Of a DNA stretch of 64,000 nucleotides, positions 1 to 10,114 are shown piece after piece (the first letter of the stretch is position 1; every line of letters starts with the position of its first letter). Origin of the DNA: Paenibacillus sp. cl123 (GTDB lineage: Bacteria; Bacillota; Bacilli; Paenibacillales; NBRC-103111); the NCBI RefSeq assembly GCF_900101595.1, contig NZ_FMYY01000001.1, positions 182,735 to 246,734 of the forward strand, given 5' to 3'. The notes under the pieces were generated by a model, which worked only from the letters and a program-made list of their open reading frames with translations, was not told the origin of the DNA and did no database searches. The position numbers and the translations under genes were made by a program.

Positions 1-2
1 TG

Positions 3-233
3 TGCCTGGAGTGGTGCGGGCAAGGGTTGGCCCAGTTCATTTCCTCGGACGCGCATAATCTGGAGCACCGGGCATTCGGACTCAAGCAGGCCTACTCGCT
101 GATCGCTCAAGAATGCGGAGGAACGCTGAGCGCTTATTTGAGCGATAATGCTCACAGGCTCCTGCAGCATGAGGAGATCAAGTTCCTGACGATGCCCCAG
201 GCTGGCCGCAAGCGTTGGTGGAAGATTTGGTAG
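3..233 (+). CDS. Tyrosine-protein phosphatase CpsB/YwqE family, C-terminal end (partial)
   Basis: Only the last 76 codons lie in the window; the reading frame is open to the left edge. The visible end contains SSDAHN followed by a conserved Arg region (HRAFGLKQAY), which matches the last metal-ligand block (Ser/Ala-Asp-Ala-His) of the PHP-type bacterial tyrosine phosphatases CpsB, CapC and YwqE. Family members dephosphorylate the tyrosine cluster of BY-kinases and thereby control polysaccharide chain length. The BY-kinase and its modulator lie about 3 kb downstream on the same strand, which fits that role. The stop TAG is at 231-233. The family assignment is fairly secure from context plus motif; the rest of the protein cannot be judged. 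Confidence 0.8.
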   Translation, partial: CLEWCGQGLAQFISSDAHNLEHRAFGLKQAYSLIAQECGGTLSAYLSDNAHRLLQHEEIKFLTMPQAGRKRWWKIW

Positions 234-313
234 TTCTCTTTTAAAGGTGAAATTATGGATATACCTGGAAAAATAAAAAAACCTTTATATTCTTTGAAAT
301 CCAGTTTATTGAA

Positions 314-342
314 TTGACCATTTCTTGATAATCATGTAACAT
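314..342 (+). promoter_or_regulatory. Candidate sigma-A promoter upstream of the SLH gene
   Basis: TTGACC (314-319) is followed after 17 bp by TAACAT (337-342). The -35 is a 5/6 match and the -10 a 4/6 match. It lies in the 276-bp gap between the phosphatase and the SLH gene and would give a leader of about 160 nt. Called by eye only. Confidence 0.45.
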
Positions 343-395
343 TTCACTTTGTACGCGATTGGCTTATATCAATCTTGTAATCTGCCGATAAAGAT

Positions 396-461
396 GTAGA
401 AGAGACGCTTCTCCTGTTCGTTATATACTACAATCGCAGCGGGAGCCGGTGTCTTTTCTAC
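396..461 (+). other. Structured 5' leader of the SLH gene
   Basis: GTAGAAGAGAC (396-406) can pair with GTCTTTTCTAC (451-461), 11 positions with one G-U pair. Inner CTTCTCC/GGGAG blocks can extend the stem. No T-run follows, so this is not an obvious terminator. It does not resemble a riboswitch class I can name. It may be an mRNA-stabilising or regulatory leader of the highly expressed SLH protein. Confidence 0.4.
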
Positions 462-509
462 TAAATTCTTTATACATAATATTGTTGGACGAGGAGAGGA
501 ATGTAAATA

Positions 510-2921
510 GTGAAGAAAAAAATAATCGCAACTACTGTAGCCGCCAGCTTGACTGTCGCATCCTTCGCGGGCCTGCCGCTTAGCCAGAAGGGTTTGTTCG
601 AGAAAATCGGGTTCAGCAGCACGGCGCATGCCGCTACGCTGGATGATGTAGCGGGCAAGATTCAGACGTTGAAGAGCTTTTTGTGGGAAGAGGGCGAGTT
701 GGCTTCGATTGAGACAGCTAACACAGCGCTTAAGGGACTGACGGACACTTCGTTGATTCAGCCGCTGATTCAAGACATCGACACTACTACTTATCCGATT
801 GACGCCGAAGGCGTATTGGATCTTTTTACTGAGCTTACCCCGTTCTTTGATACGAACAGCACTAATATGAAAGAGTACCTGAATAAACCGTTTGTCCGGG
901 GCATTCTTCATCAGCTGGAGGCGGCCTCGGGCGTGGATCTCAAGGAAGGCGAAGTCACGACGGACGATGTGATCAACTATGCGTCGAAGTTCCAGTCCGA
1001 AGTATTCAAACAGCTCGAGAGCGCCGGTTTGGAAAGCTTGGGCAAGTTGGCTCTTAATGACAGGGACGAGCTAAAAAAACTTATCAAACAAGCTGCAGAC
1101 GTAGTGATGAGCGATACGACCAATTCCTTTAATCAAATCTTGCAAGGACTTAGCATCACCTCCACGGATATCGCTGAGACTAGCGTGAACTTCGTGACTG
1201 CCGCCGACCCTGATCATAAAGCTACTTATAACCTTGGCGTAGCGGCGCTTCGTTACAAAATCAACCAAACGTATAAGGTTATTGAGAACTCCAGCAGCAG
1301 CGGTACTTATAAAGCGCAATTCAACATTGCCGGCATTAAGTTCCCTGCAGCCTTGTTGAAAGTCAGCTTCGAGCCGGCTAACGGCAATGTCTCGATAAGC
1401 TATGACGGTGCCACGGGCACTATCTCGGCTAGCAGTTCTTCTGCGGGCAGCTCGATTGGCGGACAAGTGACAGGACGCATTAACCTGCCGGGTAATGCGC
1501 TCCACGACAAGCTGATTATTAAGCAATCCATTACCCTTTCCAAGGATGAAGATAAGCCTTCCAGTGGCGGAGGCGGCGGTGGTGGCGGCTTCTCCAGCAC
1601 TACTGATCCAGCTGTTGACGCTGTAAGCAAAGAGCTCGACAATGCGGCAGCCGAGATCGCCAAGCTCGAAGGCACTGCCAAGCAGGAGTATCTGGATAAG
1701 CTGGTCGAGAAAGCTTCCGAAGCGCTGGCCAAAGCAGCCACGCTCGACCTCGCTAATAAAATGACTGTCACGGACGGCAAGGCTGAGCTGAAGATTGACG
1801 CGGCTGATCTGGCCAAGCAAATCCAAAATGTCCTTGACCAAGCAAAGCTGCTCGGCGACAAGCTGGACAAGCTTGGCGTAAAGACAGACCTGGCAGCCAA
1901 GCTGGAGCTTAAGCTGAACCTGGGAACGGTCAATGCCGCTTCCATCGCCGTACCGCTGCCGAAGGCTGTTCTGTCCGCCGCACAAACCGGCAAAATCGAC
2001 AGCATCGCCATTCAAGTGAACGGCGTTGGCGTTGCGCTTGATCCTGATGCATTCAAGGGCGACACGAACCTGGCGATTCAAACGAAGGATGCGTCCGCAG
2101 CCAAGGAGGCAACAGATCTTCCGGTCGCTTCCAAGGTTTATGAGTTCACCATCACCGTGGACGGCAAGAACGTATCCACGTTCTCCGAGCCGATCGTGCT
2201 GAGCCTGCCGGTTGGCGACGTATCCAAATTCGACGCCGAGAAGCTGACGCTCGCCAAGATTATTGGCGACAAGCTGGAGTTCTACGGCGGTAAGTATGAT
2301 GCCGGGTCCAAACAGCTCTCGCAGCAACGCAGCTCGTTCTCGTCCTATACGGTTGTAGAGAACAATGTCAAGTTCGACGATACGGCTTCCGTGCAAGCAT
2401 GGGCTGGCCGTCAGATCGAGGTTGCTGCTGCCAAGGGTATCGTAGAAGGCCGCGCAGACAAGCAATTCGTACCGAACGAAACCGTGACCCGCGCCGAATT
2501 TGCGAAAATGATCGTCAATACCTTCGGCCTGCAGGCGCCGAACGCCAGCGAAAGCTTCGATGATGTCGATGCTTCCGACTGGTTCCAGCCTTATGTGGCG
2601 TCCGCTGTGAAGCACGGTCTGGTCAACGGCCGCTCCGAAGGCAAGTTTGAGCCGAACGGCAAGATCACTCGTGCCGAGATGGCTACGATTGCGGCACGTG
2701 CGCTGACCTCCGTCAAGGAACTGGCTGCCGTTAAGGACACCGATGCAGCGCTGAAGGGCTTCGTAGACAGCGCGGATATCAATGATTCGCTCAAAGCCGG
2801 AGTTGCTTTGTCCGCTTCCGCCGGCATCGTCGTCGGCGAAGAAGGCGACAAGTTTAACCCGAACGACAACTCTACCCGCGCGCAAGCTGCGGTTGTTATC
2901 TACCGTTTGTTGAACAAGTAA
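510..2921 (+). CDS. Secreted S-layer-homology (SLH) domain protein of the EPS locus
   Basis: An 803-residue exported protein. It starts at GTG with a strong GAGGAGAGG ribosome site 8-10 bp upstream and has a signal peptide (KKK, a hydrophobic stretch, then cleavage near AHA-AT, about residue 41). Residues about 45-345 have no fold I recognise. A run of eight glycines (about residues 353-360) acts as a flexible linker, followed by an Ala/Lys/Glu-rich coiled-coil-like segment (about 365-480) and a beta-rich region. Three SLH repeats fill about 625-803, with motifs such as VTRAEFAKMI and ITRAEMATIA. SLH domains bind pyruvylated secondary cell-wall polymers, so the protein should sit on the wall. 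Its position between the tyrosine phosphatase and the Wzz/BY-kinase genes suggests a role in exopolysaccharide export or attachment, which is inference. Confidence 0.85.
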   Translation: MKKKIIATTVAASLTVASFAGLPLSQKGLFEKIGFSSTAHAATLDDVAGKIQTLKSFLWEEGELASIETANTALKGLTDTSLIQPLIQDIDTTTYPIDAEGVLDLFTELTPFFDTNSTNMKEYLNKPFVRGILHQLEAASGVDLKEGEVTTDDVINYASKFQSEVFKQLESAGLESLGKLALNDRDELKKLIKQAADVVMSDTTNSFNQILQGLSITSTDIAETSVNFVTAADPDHKATYNLGVAALRYKINQTYKVIENSSSSGTYKAQFNIAGIKFPAALLKVSFEPANGNVSISYDGATGTISASSSSAGSSIGGQVTGRINLPGNALHDKLIIKQSITLSKDEDKPSSGGGGGGGGFSSTTDPAVDAVSKELDNAAAEIAKLEGTAKQEYLDKLVEKASEALAKAATLDLANKMTVTDGKAELKIDAADLAKQIQNVLDQAKLLGDKLDKLGVKTDLAAKLELKLNLGTVNAASIAVPLPKAVLSAAQTGKIDSIAIQVNGVGVALDPDAFKGDTNLAIQTKDASAAKEATDLPVASKVYEFTITVDGKNVSTFSEPIVLSLPVGDVSKFDAEKLTLAKIIGDKLEFYGGKYDAGSKQLSQQRSSFSSYTVVENNVKFDDTASVQAWAGRQIEVAAAKGIVEGRADKQFVPNETVTRAEFAKMIVNTFGLQAPNASESFDDVDASDWFQPYVASAVKHGLVNGRSEGKFEPNGKITRAEMATIAARALTSVKELAAVKDTDAALKGFVDSADINDSLKAGVALSASAGIVVGEEGDKFNPNDNSTRAQAAVVIYRLLNK

Positions 2922-2937
2922 TCAAGCTTACAGTTGG

Positions 2938-2966
2938 ATACCTCCTCTCCTCGTGAGGGGAGGTAT
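2938..2966 (+). terminator. Hairpin after the SLH gene
   Basis: A 12-bp stem (2938-2949 with 2955-2966, one G-U pair) closes a 5-nt loop and begins 17 bp after the stop codon. It lacks a clear T-run, so it may be a partial terminator or a processing/stability hairpin that lowers expression of the downstream kinase genes relative to the SLH protein. Confidence 0.55.
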
Positions 2967-3064
2967 CACCTTTGGCGATATCCGCGAAATTTGCGGAATG
3001 AACTCGAAGATTATTAGGTCACAAGCATGTTCATAAGTTGTTTTTCTAGGAATGGGGGTACATC

Positions 3065-3829
3065 ATGGAACTCGATTTAAAGGATTATATCAAGATCATT
3101 CGCAAGCGGATCTGGCTAATCCTTGCTTTTGTATTACTGTGCACACTTTCAACAGGTATTGTCAGCTATTTCTTCATGGAGCCGGTCTATGAGGCTTCTA
3201 CGAAGCTTATCGTGAACAAGTCAAGCGAACAGCAAGGCCTGCAGCAGGTAGACATCAACTCCGTTAATTTGAATATCCGATTGATCGATACGTACAAAGA
3301 GGTCATCAAAACGCCACGGATCATGGACAAAGTTGCCAAGGATTACCCGCAATTTAACCTCAATTCGGATCAACTGATCAAGAAAGTTCGAGTTAGCTCT
3401 GTCAACAACACCCAGGTCATGACACTTATCGTACAAGACAACTCTTACAATAAAGCAGCGGATATCGTAAATGCGGTGTCCAAGGTATTCCAGGATCAGA
3501 TACCATCCATTATGAAGGTAGATAATGTATCACTTCTGAACGAAGCGACTTATCTGGAAAATCCGACTCCCGTGAAGCCCAACCCGAAGCTCAATATTGC
3601 GATTAGCCTCGTCGTTTCCTTGATGATTGCCATCGGTCTGGCCTTCCTGATGGAATATCTCGACGACTCGATCAAGACAGAAGAGGATATCAAGCAATAT
3701 TTGGATCTCCCTACCGTCGCGATGATTGCCAAGATCAAGGACGAAGATTTGCTGGGAACCAAATCAACCGCCTCTTCACATAAATCCGGACAAGTAGGTG
3801 AATTGACCCGTGCAACCATCCACAAATAA
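3065..3829 (+). CDS. Wzz/YveK-type polysaccharide co-polymerase (BY-kinase modulator)
   Basis: A 254-residue membrane protein of the CpsC/CapA/EpsA family. A Wzz domain starts at residue 1 (DLKDYIKIIRKRIWLIL), with a first transmembrane helix at about 16-36, an extracytoplasmic domain (about 37-175), a conserved PxxP-like stretch before the second helix (NPTPVKPNPKLN), and a second helix at about 178-198. The short cytoplasmic tail normally activates the partner BY-kinase. The kinase gene begins 20 nt before this stop codon, so the two are translationally coupled, as in Gram-positive systems where kinase and modulator are separate polypeptides. The start ATG at 3065 has a GGGGG ribosome site. 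Its function is control of chain length and export. Confidence 0.9.
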   Translation: MELDLKDYIKIIRKRIWLILAFVLLCTLSTGIVSYFFMEPVYEASTKLIVNKSSEQQGLQQVDINSVNLNIRLIDTYKEVIKTPRIMDKVAKDYPQFNLNSDQLIKKVRVSSVNNTQVMTLIVQDNSYNKAADIVNAVSKVFQDQIPSIMKVDNVSLLNEATYLENPTPVKPNPKLNIAISLVVSLMIAIGLAFLMEYLDDSIKTEEDIKQYLDLPTVAMIAKIKDEDLLGTKSTASSHKSGQVGELTRATIHK

Positions 3830-4511
3830 CCGCCGGCCGATCATCACACACGAAAATCCGAAGTCTCCGATCTCCGAAGCCTACCGTACCCTGCGGACGA
3901 ACATTCAGTTCTCCGCTATTGATGAGGAGCTGCGGGTGATCATGGTCACGTCGGCAGGTCCGGGTGAAGGGAAATCGACCACCTTGACCAACCTGGCCGT
4001 AGCCTATGCTCAGACGGATATGAAGGTCGTCGTCATCGATGCCGATCTGCGCAAGCCGACCATGCACCATACGTTCTCTGTGACGAACCGCTGGGGACTA
4101 ACGTCCATCCTGGCCGGTCAGGCAAAGCTCGGTGACGTGGTCCAACATACCTATGTGGATAATTTGTCACTGATCACATCCGGACCGATCCCTCCGAACC
4201 CTTCGGAGATGCTTGCTTCCAAGCGGATGACGGCGCTGCTCGATGAGCTGAAAGGCATCTACGATATTATTCTTATCGATGCTCCGCCTACCTTGGCCGT
4301 AACGGATTCCCAGATCGTGGCGACCAAGTGCGACGGTGTCATCCTCGTCGTCGATTCAGGCAAGGTCAAGCGAGACATGGCGATCAAGGCGAAGGCCAAC
4401 CTGGATCATGTCAAAGCCCGTATCCTGGGCGTCGTCTTGAACAACATGGACCGCAAAAATGCGGAATCGTATTATTACTACTACTACGGGACCACCGAGT
4501 CCCCCAAATAA
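3810..4511 (+). CDS. BY-type tyrosine kinase, CpsD/CapB/EpsB family
   Basis: A 233-residue cytoplasmic kinase. It has Walker A GPGEGKST (about residues 51-58), Walker A' VVVIDADLRKP (about 74-84) and Walker B IILIDAPP (about 152-159), and ends in a six-tyrosine cluster (ESYYYYYYGT), the autophosphorylation site. EAYRTLRTNI near residue 26 is the usual family entry motif. The likely start is GTG 3810, overlapping the upstream modulator gene by 20 nt; a start inside the overlap is typical of this pair. The CpsB-type phosphatase at the left edge would reverse the phosphorylation. Together they gate polymerisation and export of the polysaccharide. Confidence 0.92.
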   Translation: MQPSTNNRRPIITHENPKSPISEAYRTLRTNIQFSAIDEELRVIMVTSAGPGEGKSTTLTNLAVAYAQTDMKVVVIDADLRKPTMHHTFSVTNRWGLTSILAGQAKLGDVVQHTYVDNLSLITSGPIPPNPSEMLASKRMTALLDELKGIYDIILIDAPPTLAVTDSQIVATKCDGVILVVDSGKVKRDMAIKAKANLDHVKARILGVVLNNMDRKNAESYYYYYYGTTESPK

Positions 4512-4537
4512 GGGTTGCTAGATAACGGAGGATGGAC

Positions 4538-6361
<1,824 letters not shown>

Positions 6362-6377
6362 TATGCTGTCGCGCAGG

Positions 6378-6432
6378 ATAAAGCTTCGGATAGAGTCTGT
6401 TCCGTTGGGGCATGGCGGATCGGAGGCTTTAT
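6378..6432 (+). terminator. Hairpin between the dehydratase and aminotransferase genes
   Basis: ATAAAGCTTCGGAT (6378-6391) pairs with ATCGGAGGCTTTAT (6419-6432), 14 positions with one mismatch and one G-U pair, around a 27-nt loop. It occupies the 120-bp gap and is followed by TTTGC. It could attenuate transcription into the aminotransferase gene. Confidence 0.4.
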
Positions 6433-6481
6433 TTGCTTAAGGAGAGCGTGGTTAATACATACGGGAGGAAGTTCTCAAGTC

Positions 6482-7597
6482 ATGGGAAATCGAATATTTC
6501 TTTCATCGCCGCATATGAGCGATGAAGGGTATGAAATGCAATATGTCAAGGAAGCTTTCGATACGAACTGGATTGCCCCTCTTGGTGAGAATGTCAACCA
6601 GTTTGAGCAAGAGTTAGCGGACAAGGTCGGATCCAAAGCCGCAGCGGCATTGTCCTCAGGCACAGCTGCGATTCATCTGGCCCTCAAAGCAGCCGGAGTT
6701 GGGGAAGGGGATATTGTGTTCTGCCCGTCACTGACATTTTCGGCTACAGCCAATCCTATTATTTATCAGAATGCCATTCCTGTTTTTATAGATAGTGATT
6801 ACGAGACTTGGAATATGTGTCCGCAGGCTCTCGAGAGGGCATTTGAAAAGTATCCGAATGTGAAGGCAGTAATTGTCGTACATCTTTACGGCTTATCGGC
6901 GCAGATGGGGGCCATCGTAGACCTCTGCCGGAAGCACAATGTCGTATTAATCGAAGATGCAGCTGAAAGTCTAGGTACTTATTATAAAGGTAAGCATACA
7001 GGGACATTTGGGGATTATGGGATATTTTCCTTTAATGGAAACAAGATCATAACAACCTCAGGCGGCGGGATGCTGGTATCGGATAATGTGGAAAGTATCG
7101 CCAAGGCCAGATTTTGGGCAACTCAGTCCAGAGATCAGGCCAGACATTATCAGCATAGCGAGTTAGGATTTAATTATCGGATGAGCAATGTAGTTGCCGG
7201 TATTGGAAGAGGACAGCTTAAAGTTCTCGATCAGAGAGTCGCAAAGAAACGATATATTTTTGAATTCTACAGAAGCGCGCTGTGTGAGCTGGATGGTATT
7301 GAATTTATGCCCAGCAATGATTGGGATGAGCCGAATTATTGGTTAAGCTCTATGATGCTAAACGGGAAGGTCAGACCGATAGATATTATGGAGGCTCTTG
7401 AGAAGGAAAATATCGAGTCCAGACCGATCTGGAAGCCCATGCACAAGCAGCCGTTTTTTGAAAAGTACGATTTTATCGGAACGAATGTAGCAGAGCAGCT
7501 GTTTGAGAATGGCGTTTGTCTGCCTTCTGATACGAAGATGACGGATGAGGAATTGGAGAGAGTTGTAGAGATTATCAGGAGATTGTGGTGGACATGA
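6482..7597 (+). CDS. PLP-dependent sugar aminotransferase, DegT/DnrJ/EryC1 family (EpsN/PglE-like)
   Basis: A 371-residue fold-type I aminotransferase. SSGTAAIHLALKAAGVG (about residues 58-74) is the phosphate-binding start of the fold, IEDAAESLG (about 158-166) contains the Asp that holds the pyridine nitrogen, and FSFNGNKIITTSGGGM (about 180-195) contains the lysine that binds PLP. The conserved C-terminal ESRPIWKPMHKQP is typical of the PglE/EpsN/WecE group. It should aminate the 4-keto sugar made by the upstream dehydratase, giving UDP-4-amino-4,6-dideoxy-GlcNAc. It lies between the dehydratase and the initiating transferase, as expected for the bacillosamine cassette. The exact substrate is inferred from context. 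Confidence 0.9.
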   Translation: MGNRIFLSSPHMSDEGYEMQYVKEAFDTNWIAPLGENVNQFEQELADKVGSKAAAALSSGTAAIHLALKAAGVGEGDIVFCPSLTFSATANPIIYQNAIPVFIDSDYETWNMCPQALERAFEKYPNVKAVIVVHLYGLSAQMGAIVDLCRKHNVVLIEDAAESLGTYYKGKHTGTFGDYGIFSFNGNKIITTSGGGMLVSDNVESIAKARFWATQSRDQARHYQHSELGFNYRMSNVVAGIGRGQLKVLDQRVAKKRYIFEFYRSALCELDGIEFMPSNDWDEPNYWLSSMMLNGKVRPIDIMEALEKENIESRPIWKPMHKQPFFEKYDFIGTNVAEQLFENGVCLPSDTKMTDEELERVVEIIRRLWWT

Positions 7598-8241
7598 TGG
7601 GGCATTTTAAGGGTGGTTTCTATCAAAAGTTTATGAAGCGGCCTATGGATGTCGTCCTATCTTTGGTGGCTATTATTGTTCTTTGTCCGTTGATTCTGCT
7701 GCTAGCGTTGTTAGTAAGGAACAAGTTAGGCAGTCCTGTATTTTTCAAACAACAAAGGCCGGGCCTGCATGAGAAGATTTTTATGATGTACAAATTTAGA
7801 ACGATGACCGACGAGCGGGACGGTAACGGGGAGCTGCTGCCTGACGCTGTACGGCTGACCAGGTTCGGTAAATTCCTGCGCTCTACATCACTCGATGAAC
7901 TCCCAGAGTTGTTTAATATTTTAAAGGGTGATATGTCGATTGTAGGGCCGCGGCCTTTGCTTGTGCAATACCTGACTCTATATAACGATCATCAGAAACG
8001 ACGTCATGAGGTAAGGCCAGGATTATCCGGTCTCGCTCAGATCAGCGGCAGGAATGCTATTGGCTGGGAAGACAAGTTTGATCTGGATGTACAGTATATA
8101 GACAATATAAGCTTCATTGAAGATTGGAAGATTATTTTTCTGACGATAAAGAAAGTGTTTGTTAGAGAAGGTATACATTCGGAGACGGCTGTTACGATGG
8201 AGCCTTTTAAAGGAACGTCAAGGGAAAGAGTAAACATATGA
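7594..8241 (+). CDS. Initiating phosphoglycosyl transferase, PglC/EpsL type
   Basis: About 215 residues, the size of the small monotopic phosphoglycosyl transferases. One N-terminal re-entrant hydrophobic helix (about 12-38, preceded by KRPMDVVLS) is followed by the catalytic core with KFRTM, the Asp-Glu pair in STSLDELPELFNILKGDM, VGPRPL and RPGLSGLAQISGRN. Relatives move a sugar phosphate from UDP-diNAcBac to undecaprenyl phosphate and start the repeat unit. ATG 7594 overlaps the upstream stop as ATGA and is spaced 11 bp from AGGAG; GTG 7585 is an alternative in the same frame but lies too close to the ribosome site. The C-terminal tail (about 25 residues) probably ends soon after the core. 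Confidence 0.92.
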   Translation: MMGHFKGGFYQKFMKRPMDVVLSLVAIIVLCPLILLLALLVRNKLGSPVFFKQQRPGLHEKIFMMYKFRTMTDERDGNGELLPDAVRLTRFGKFLRSTSLDELPELFNILKGDMSIVGPRPLLVQYLTLYNDHQKRRHEVRPGLSGLAQISGRNAIGWEDKFDLDVQYIDNISFIEDWKIIFLTIKKVFVREGIHSETAVTMEPFKGTSRERVNI

Positions 8242-8858
8242 GAGAACAATTACTCATAATTGGCGCCGGAGGGCACGGAAGAGTTATTGCTGACATTGCG
8301 TTGAAAATGAATACTTGGAAAACTATTGCTTTTCTCGACAATGATAAGCTTATCCAATCATCAATGGGGTTAGAGGTTGTCGGTAAATCGGACGATATGC
8401 TTGCATTTATTGACGATTGGGACATCTTCGTTGGTATTGGTAATAATGCGTTGAGAGAAAGGATCCAATCAAAGCTAGAGGTTGCGGGAGCACATATAAC
8501 AACTTTAATTCATCCTAGGGCCGTTATAGGTGAGCAGGTTGAATTGGGCGTGGGAACTGCAGTAATGGCTGGTGTCGTGATTAACTGCTGCACCAAGGTT
8601 GGAAAAGGCTGCATTATTAATACTGGAGCTACGATAGACCATGACAGTTTAATTGAAAATTACGTTCATGTATCGCCGGGGGTTCATATGGCTGGGACTG
8701 TGAACATTGGTGCTGGAGCTTGGTTAGGCATTGGAAGCATTGTGAGTAATAACGTAAATATCACGAGTAATTGCATAATTGGTGCCGGTGCTGTGGTGGT
8801 AAGGGATATTGTTGACGCTGGGACTTATATGGGTGTTCCGGCTAGGAGAGTTTATTAA
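8238..8858 (+). CDS. Sugar O/N-acetyltransferase, PglD/EpsM/NeuD family
   Basis: A 206-residue protein with an N-terminal Rossmann-like sugar-nucleotide domain (LLIIGAGGHGRVIADIA, about residues 4-20) and a C-terminal left-handed beta-helix of hexapeptide repeats (from about residue 85, with HPRAVIGEQVELGVGTAVMAG). The catalytic His lies in INTGATIDHDS (about residue 134). It matches PglD/EpsM, which acetylate the 4-amino group to complete UDP-N,N'-diacetylbacillosamine. Start ATG 8238 overlaps the upstream stop as ATGA, so it is coupled to the transferase gene. This gene is the last one with the flanking base composition before the AT-rich island. Confidence 0.9.
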   Translation: MREQLLIIGAGGHGRVIADIALKMNTWKTIAFLDNDKLIQSSMGLEVVGKSDDMLAFIDDWDIFVGIGNNALRERIQSKLEVAGAHITTLIHPRAVIGEQVELGVGTAVMAGVVINCCTKVGKGCIINTGATIDHDSLIENYVHVSPGVHMAGTVNIGAGAWLGIGSIVSNNVNITSNCIIGAGAVVVRDIVDAGTYMGVPARRVY

Positions 8859-8874
8859 TTTTTGGAGACCAATA

Positions 8875-10098
8875 ATGATGAACATATTGTTTATATCCTT
8901 ATTAGATTTTGATAGTTTAGATGAACGAAATATATATACAGATTTACTTAGAACTTTTTTAAAACACGGTCACTATGTATGTGTTGTATCTCCTGTTGAA
9001 AGACGTAAGCATAAAAGGGCACTTCAGCTAGAAAGCGAAAATTTACTTATTTTGAAGCCGAAAATCGGAAATACGCAAAAGACTAATTTAATTGAGAAAG
9101 GTATATCTATTCTAAGGTTAGAGTCGAGATTGAAGCAAAGCATTAAAAAGTTCACAACACATATAAAATTCGATTTGATTATATACACTACCCCGCCGAT
9201 CACGTTTTACAAGGCGGTTAAATATGTGAAGAAAAGAGATAATGCCAAAACTTATTTGCTTTTAAAAGATATTTTTCCTCAAAATGCTGTAGACTTAGGT
9301 ATTCTTAGTAAAAAAGGGTTAAAGGGAGTTGTATACAAGCATTTTAGACATAAGGAAAAAAGGTTATATAGAGTATCCGATTATATTGGATGTTTATCTC
9401 CAGCAAATATTAGATTTTTATTAAGGCACAATCAGGAAAATGTCTCAAAATCTATTGAGGTTTGTCCAAACAGTATTGAACCTCAGTATATTGTGCCAAG
9501 AGACAAAGGATTACTAAAGAGGCAATTTGATATACCTGAAGAAAGTACAGCATTTATTTATGGTGGCAATTTAGGTAAACCTCAAAATATTGATTTTATT
9601 ATTTTATGTTTGAAGAAAAATATTAATATGGATGATCGTTATTTTATTATCTGTGGTACGGGGACAGACTATTACAAGTTGGAGGAGTTTTTCAGCAAAG
9701 AAAAGCCTAGAAATATGAGATTAATAAATGGTTTACCTAAAGAGAAGTATGACGAGTTGGTATCATCTTGCGATGTGGGCTTAATATTTTTAGATTGTCG
9801 ATTTACAATACCCAATTTTCCTTCTCGATTGCTTTCTTATATGGATTATTCTATGCCTACACTTGCCTGTACAGATATTAATACTGATTTAGGGGAAATA
9901 ATGGAAAAGGGGAGTTTTGGATGGTGGTGTGAAAGCAATGATGAAGAAATGTTTCTTGAAAAAATAAACTATATTTGTGAACATAAAAATGAGATAGAAA
10001 AATTCGGGTTAAATGCTCGGGAGTATCTCGAAAAAAACTATACTTCGGAACGAAGTTATCAAATCATAATGAAACATTTTACGAACAGCGTTTTATAA
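8875..10098 (+). CDS. Glycosyltransferase family 4, WbuB-like
   Basis: A 407-residue GT-B glycosyltransferase. The N-terminal half shows LLKDIFPQNAVDLGIL and a later CLSPANIRFLLRHN, a pattern I associate with the WbuB/CapL group that acts on N-acetyl-fucosamine-type sugars beside fnlA/capE genes. The donor-binding half has FIYGGNLGKPQNID and the FPSRLLSYMDYSMP loop that replaces the usual E-x7-E. Start ATG 8875 (Met-Met) has GGAG 8 bp upstream. It is the first gene of the AT-rich stretch and lies directly before the CapE-like dehydratase, which strengthens the link to a 2-acetamido-2,6-dideoxy-L-sugar. The acceptor is unknown. Confidence 0.82.
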   Translation: MMNILFISLLDFDSLDERNIYTDLLRTFLKHGHYVCVVSPVERRKHKRALQLESENLLILKPKIGNTQKTNLIEKGISILRLESRLKQSIKKFTTHIKFDLIIYTTPPITFYKAVKYVKKRDNAKTYLLLKDIFPQNAVDLGILSKKGLKGVVYKHFRHKEKRLYRVSDYIGCLSPANIRFLLRHNQENVSKSIEVCPNSIEPQYIVPRDKGLLKRQFDIPEESTAFIYGGNLGKPQNIDFIILCLKKNINMDDRYFIICGTGTDYYKLEEFFSKEKPRNMRLINGLPKEKYDELVSSCDVGLIFLDCRFTIPNFPSRLLSYMDYSMPTLACTDINTDLGEIMEKGSFGWWCESNDEEMFLEKINYICEHKNEIEKFGLNAREYLEKNYTSERSYQIIMKHFTNSVL

Positions 10099-10114
10099 GA
10101 TGGGGGTAGTTGAA

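Noticed and set aside
396-461. c-di-GMP or other known riboswitch in the SLH leader
   Set aside because: The conserved core sequences of the classes I know (for example GEMM) are not present; only a stem is supported.
1071-2885. 604-codon minus-strand frame opposite the SLH gene
   Set aside because: Antisense shadow of a gene with signal peptide and three SLH repeats; its translation has low-complexity, Arg-rich shadow composition.
6362-6481. EAR-type processive antitermination RNA of eps operons
   Set aside because: The gap has one imperfect hairpin but not the multi-stem conserved pattern I would expect; a covariance search would be needed.
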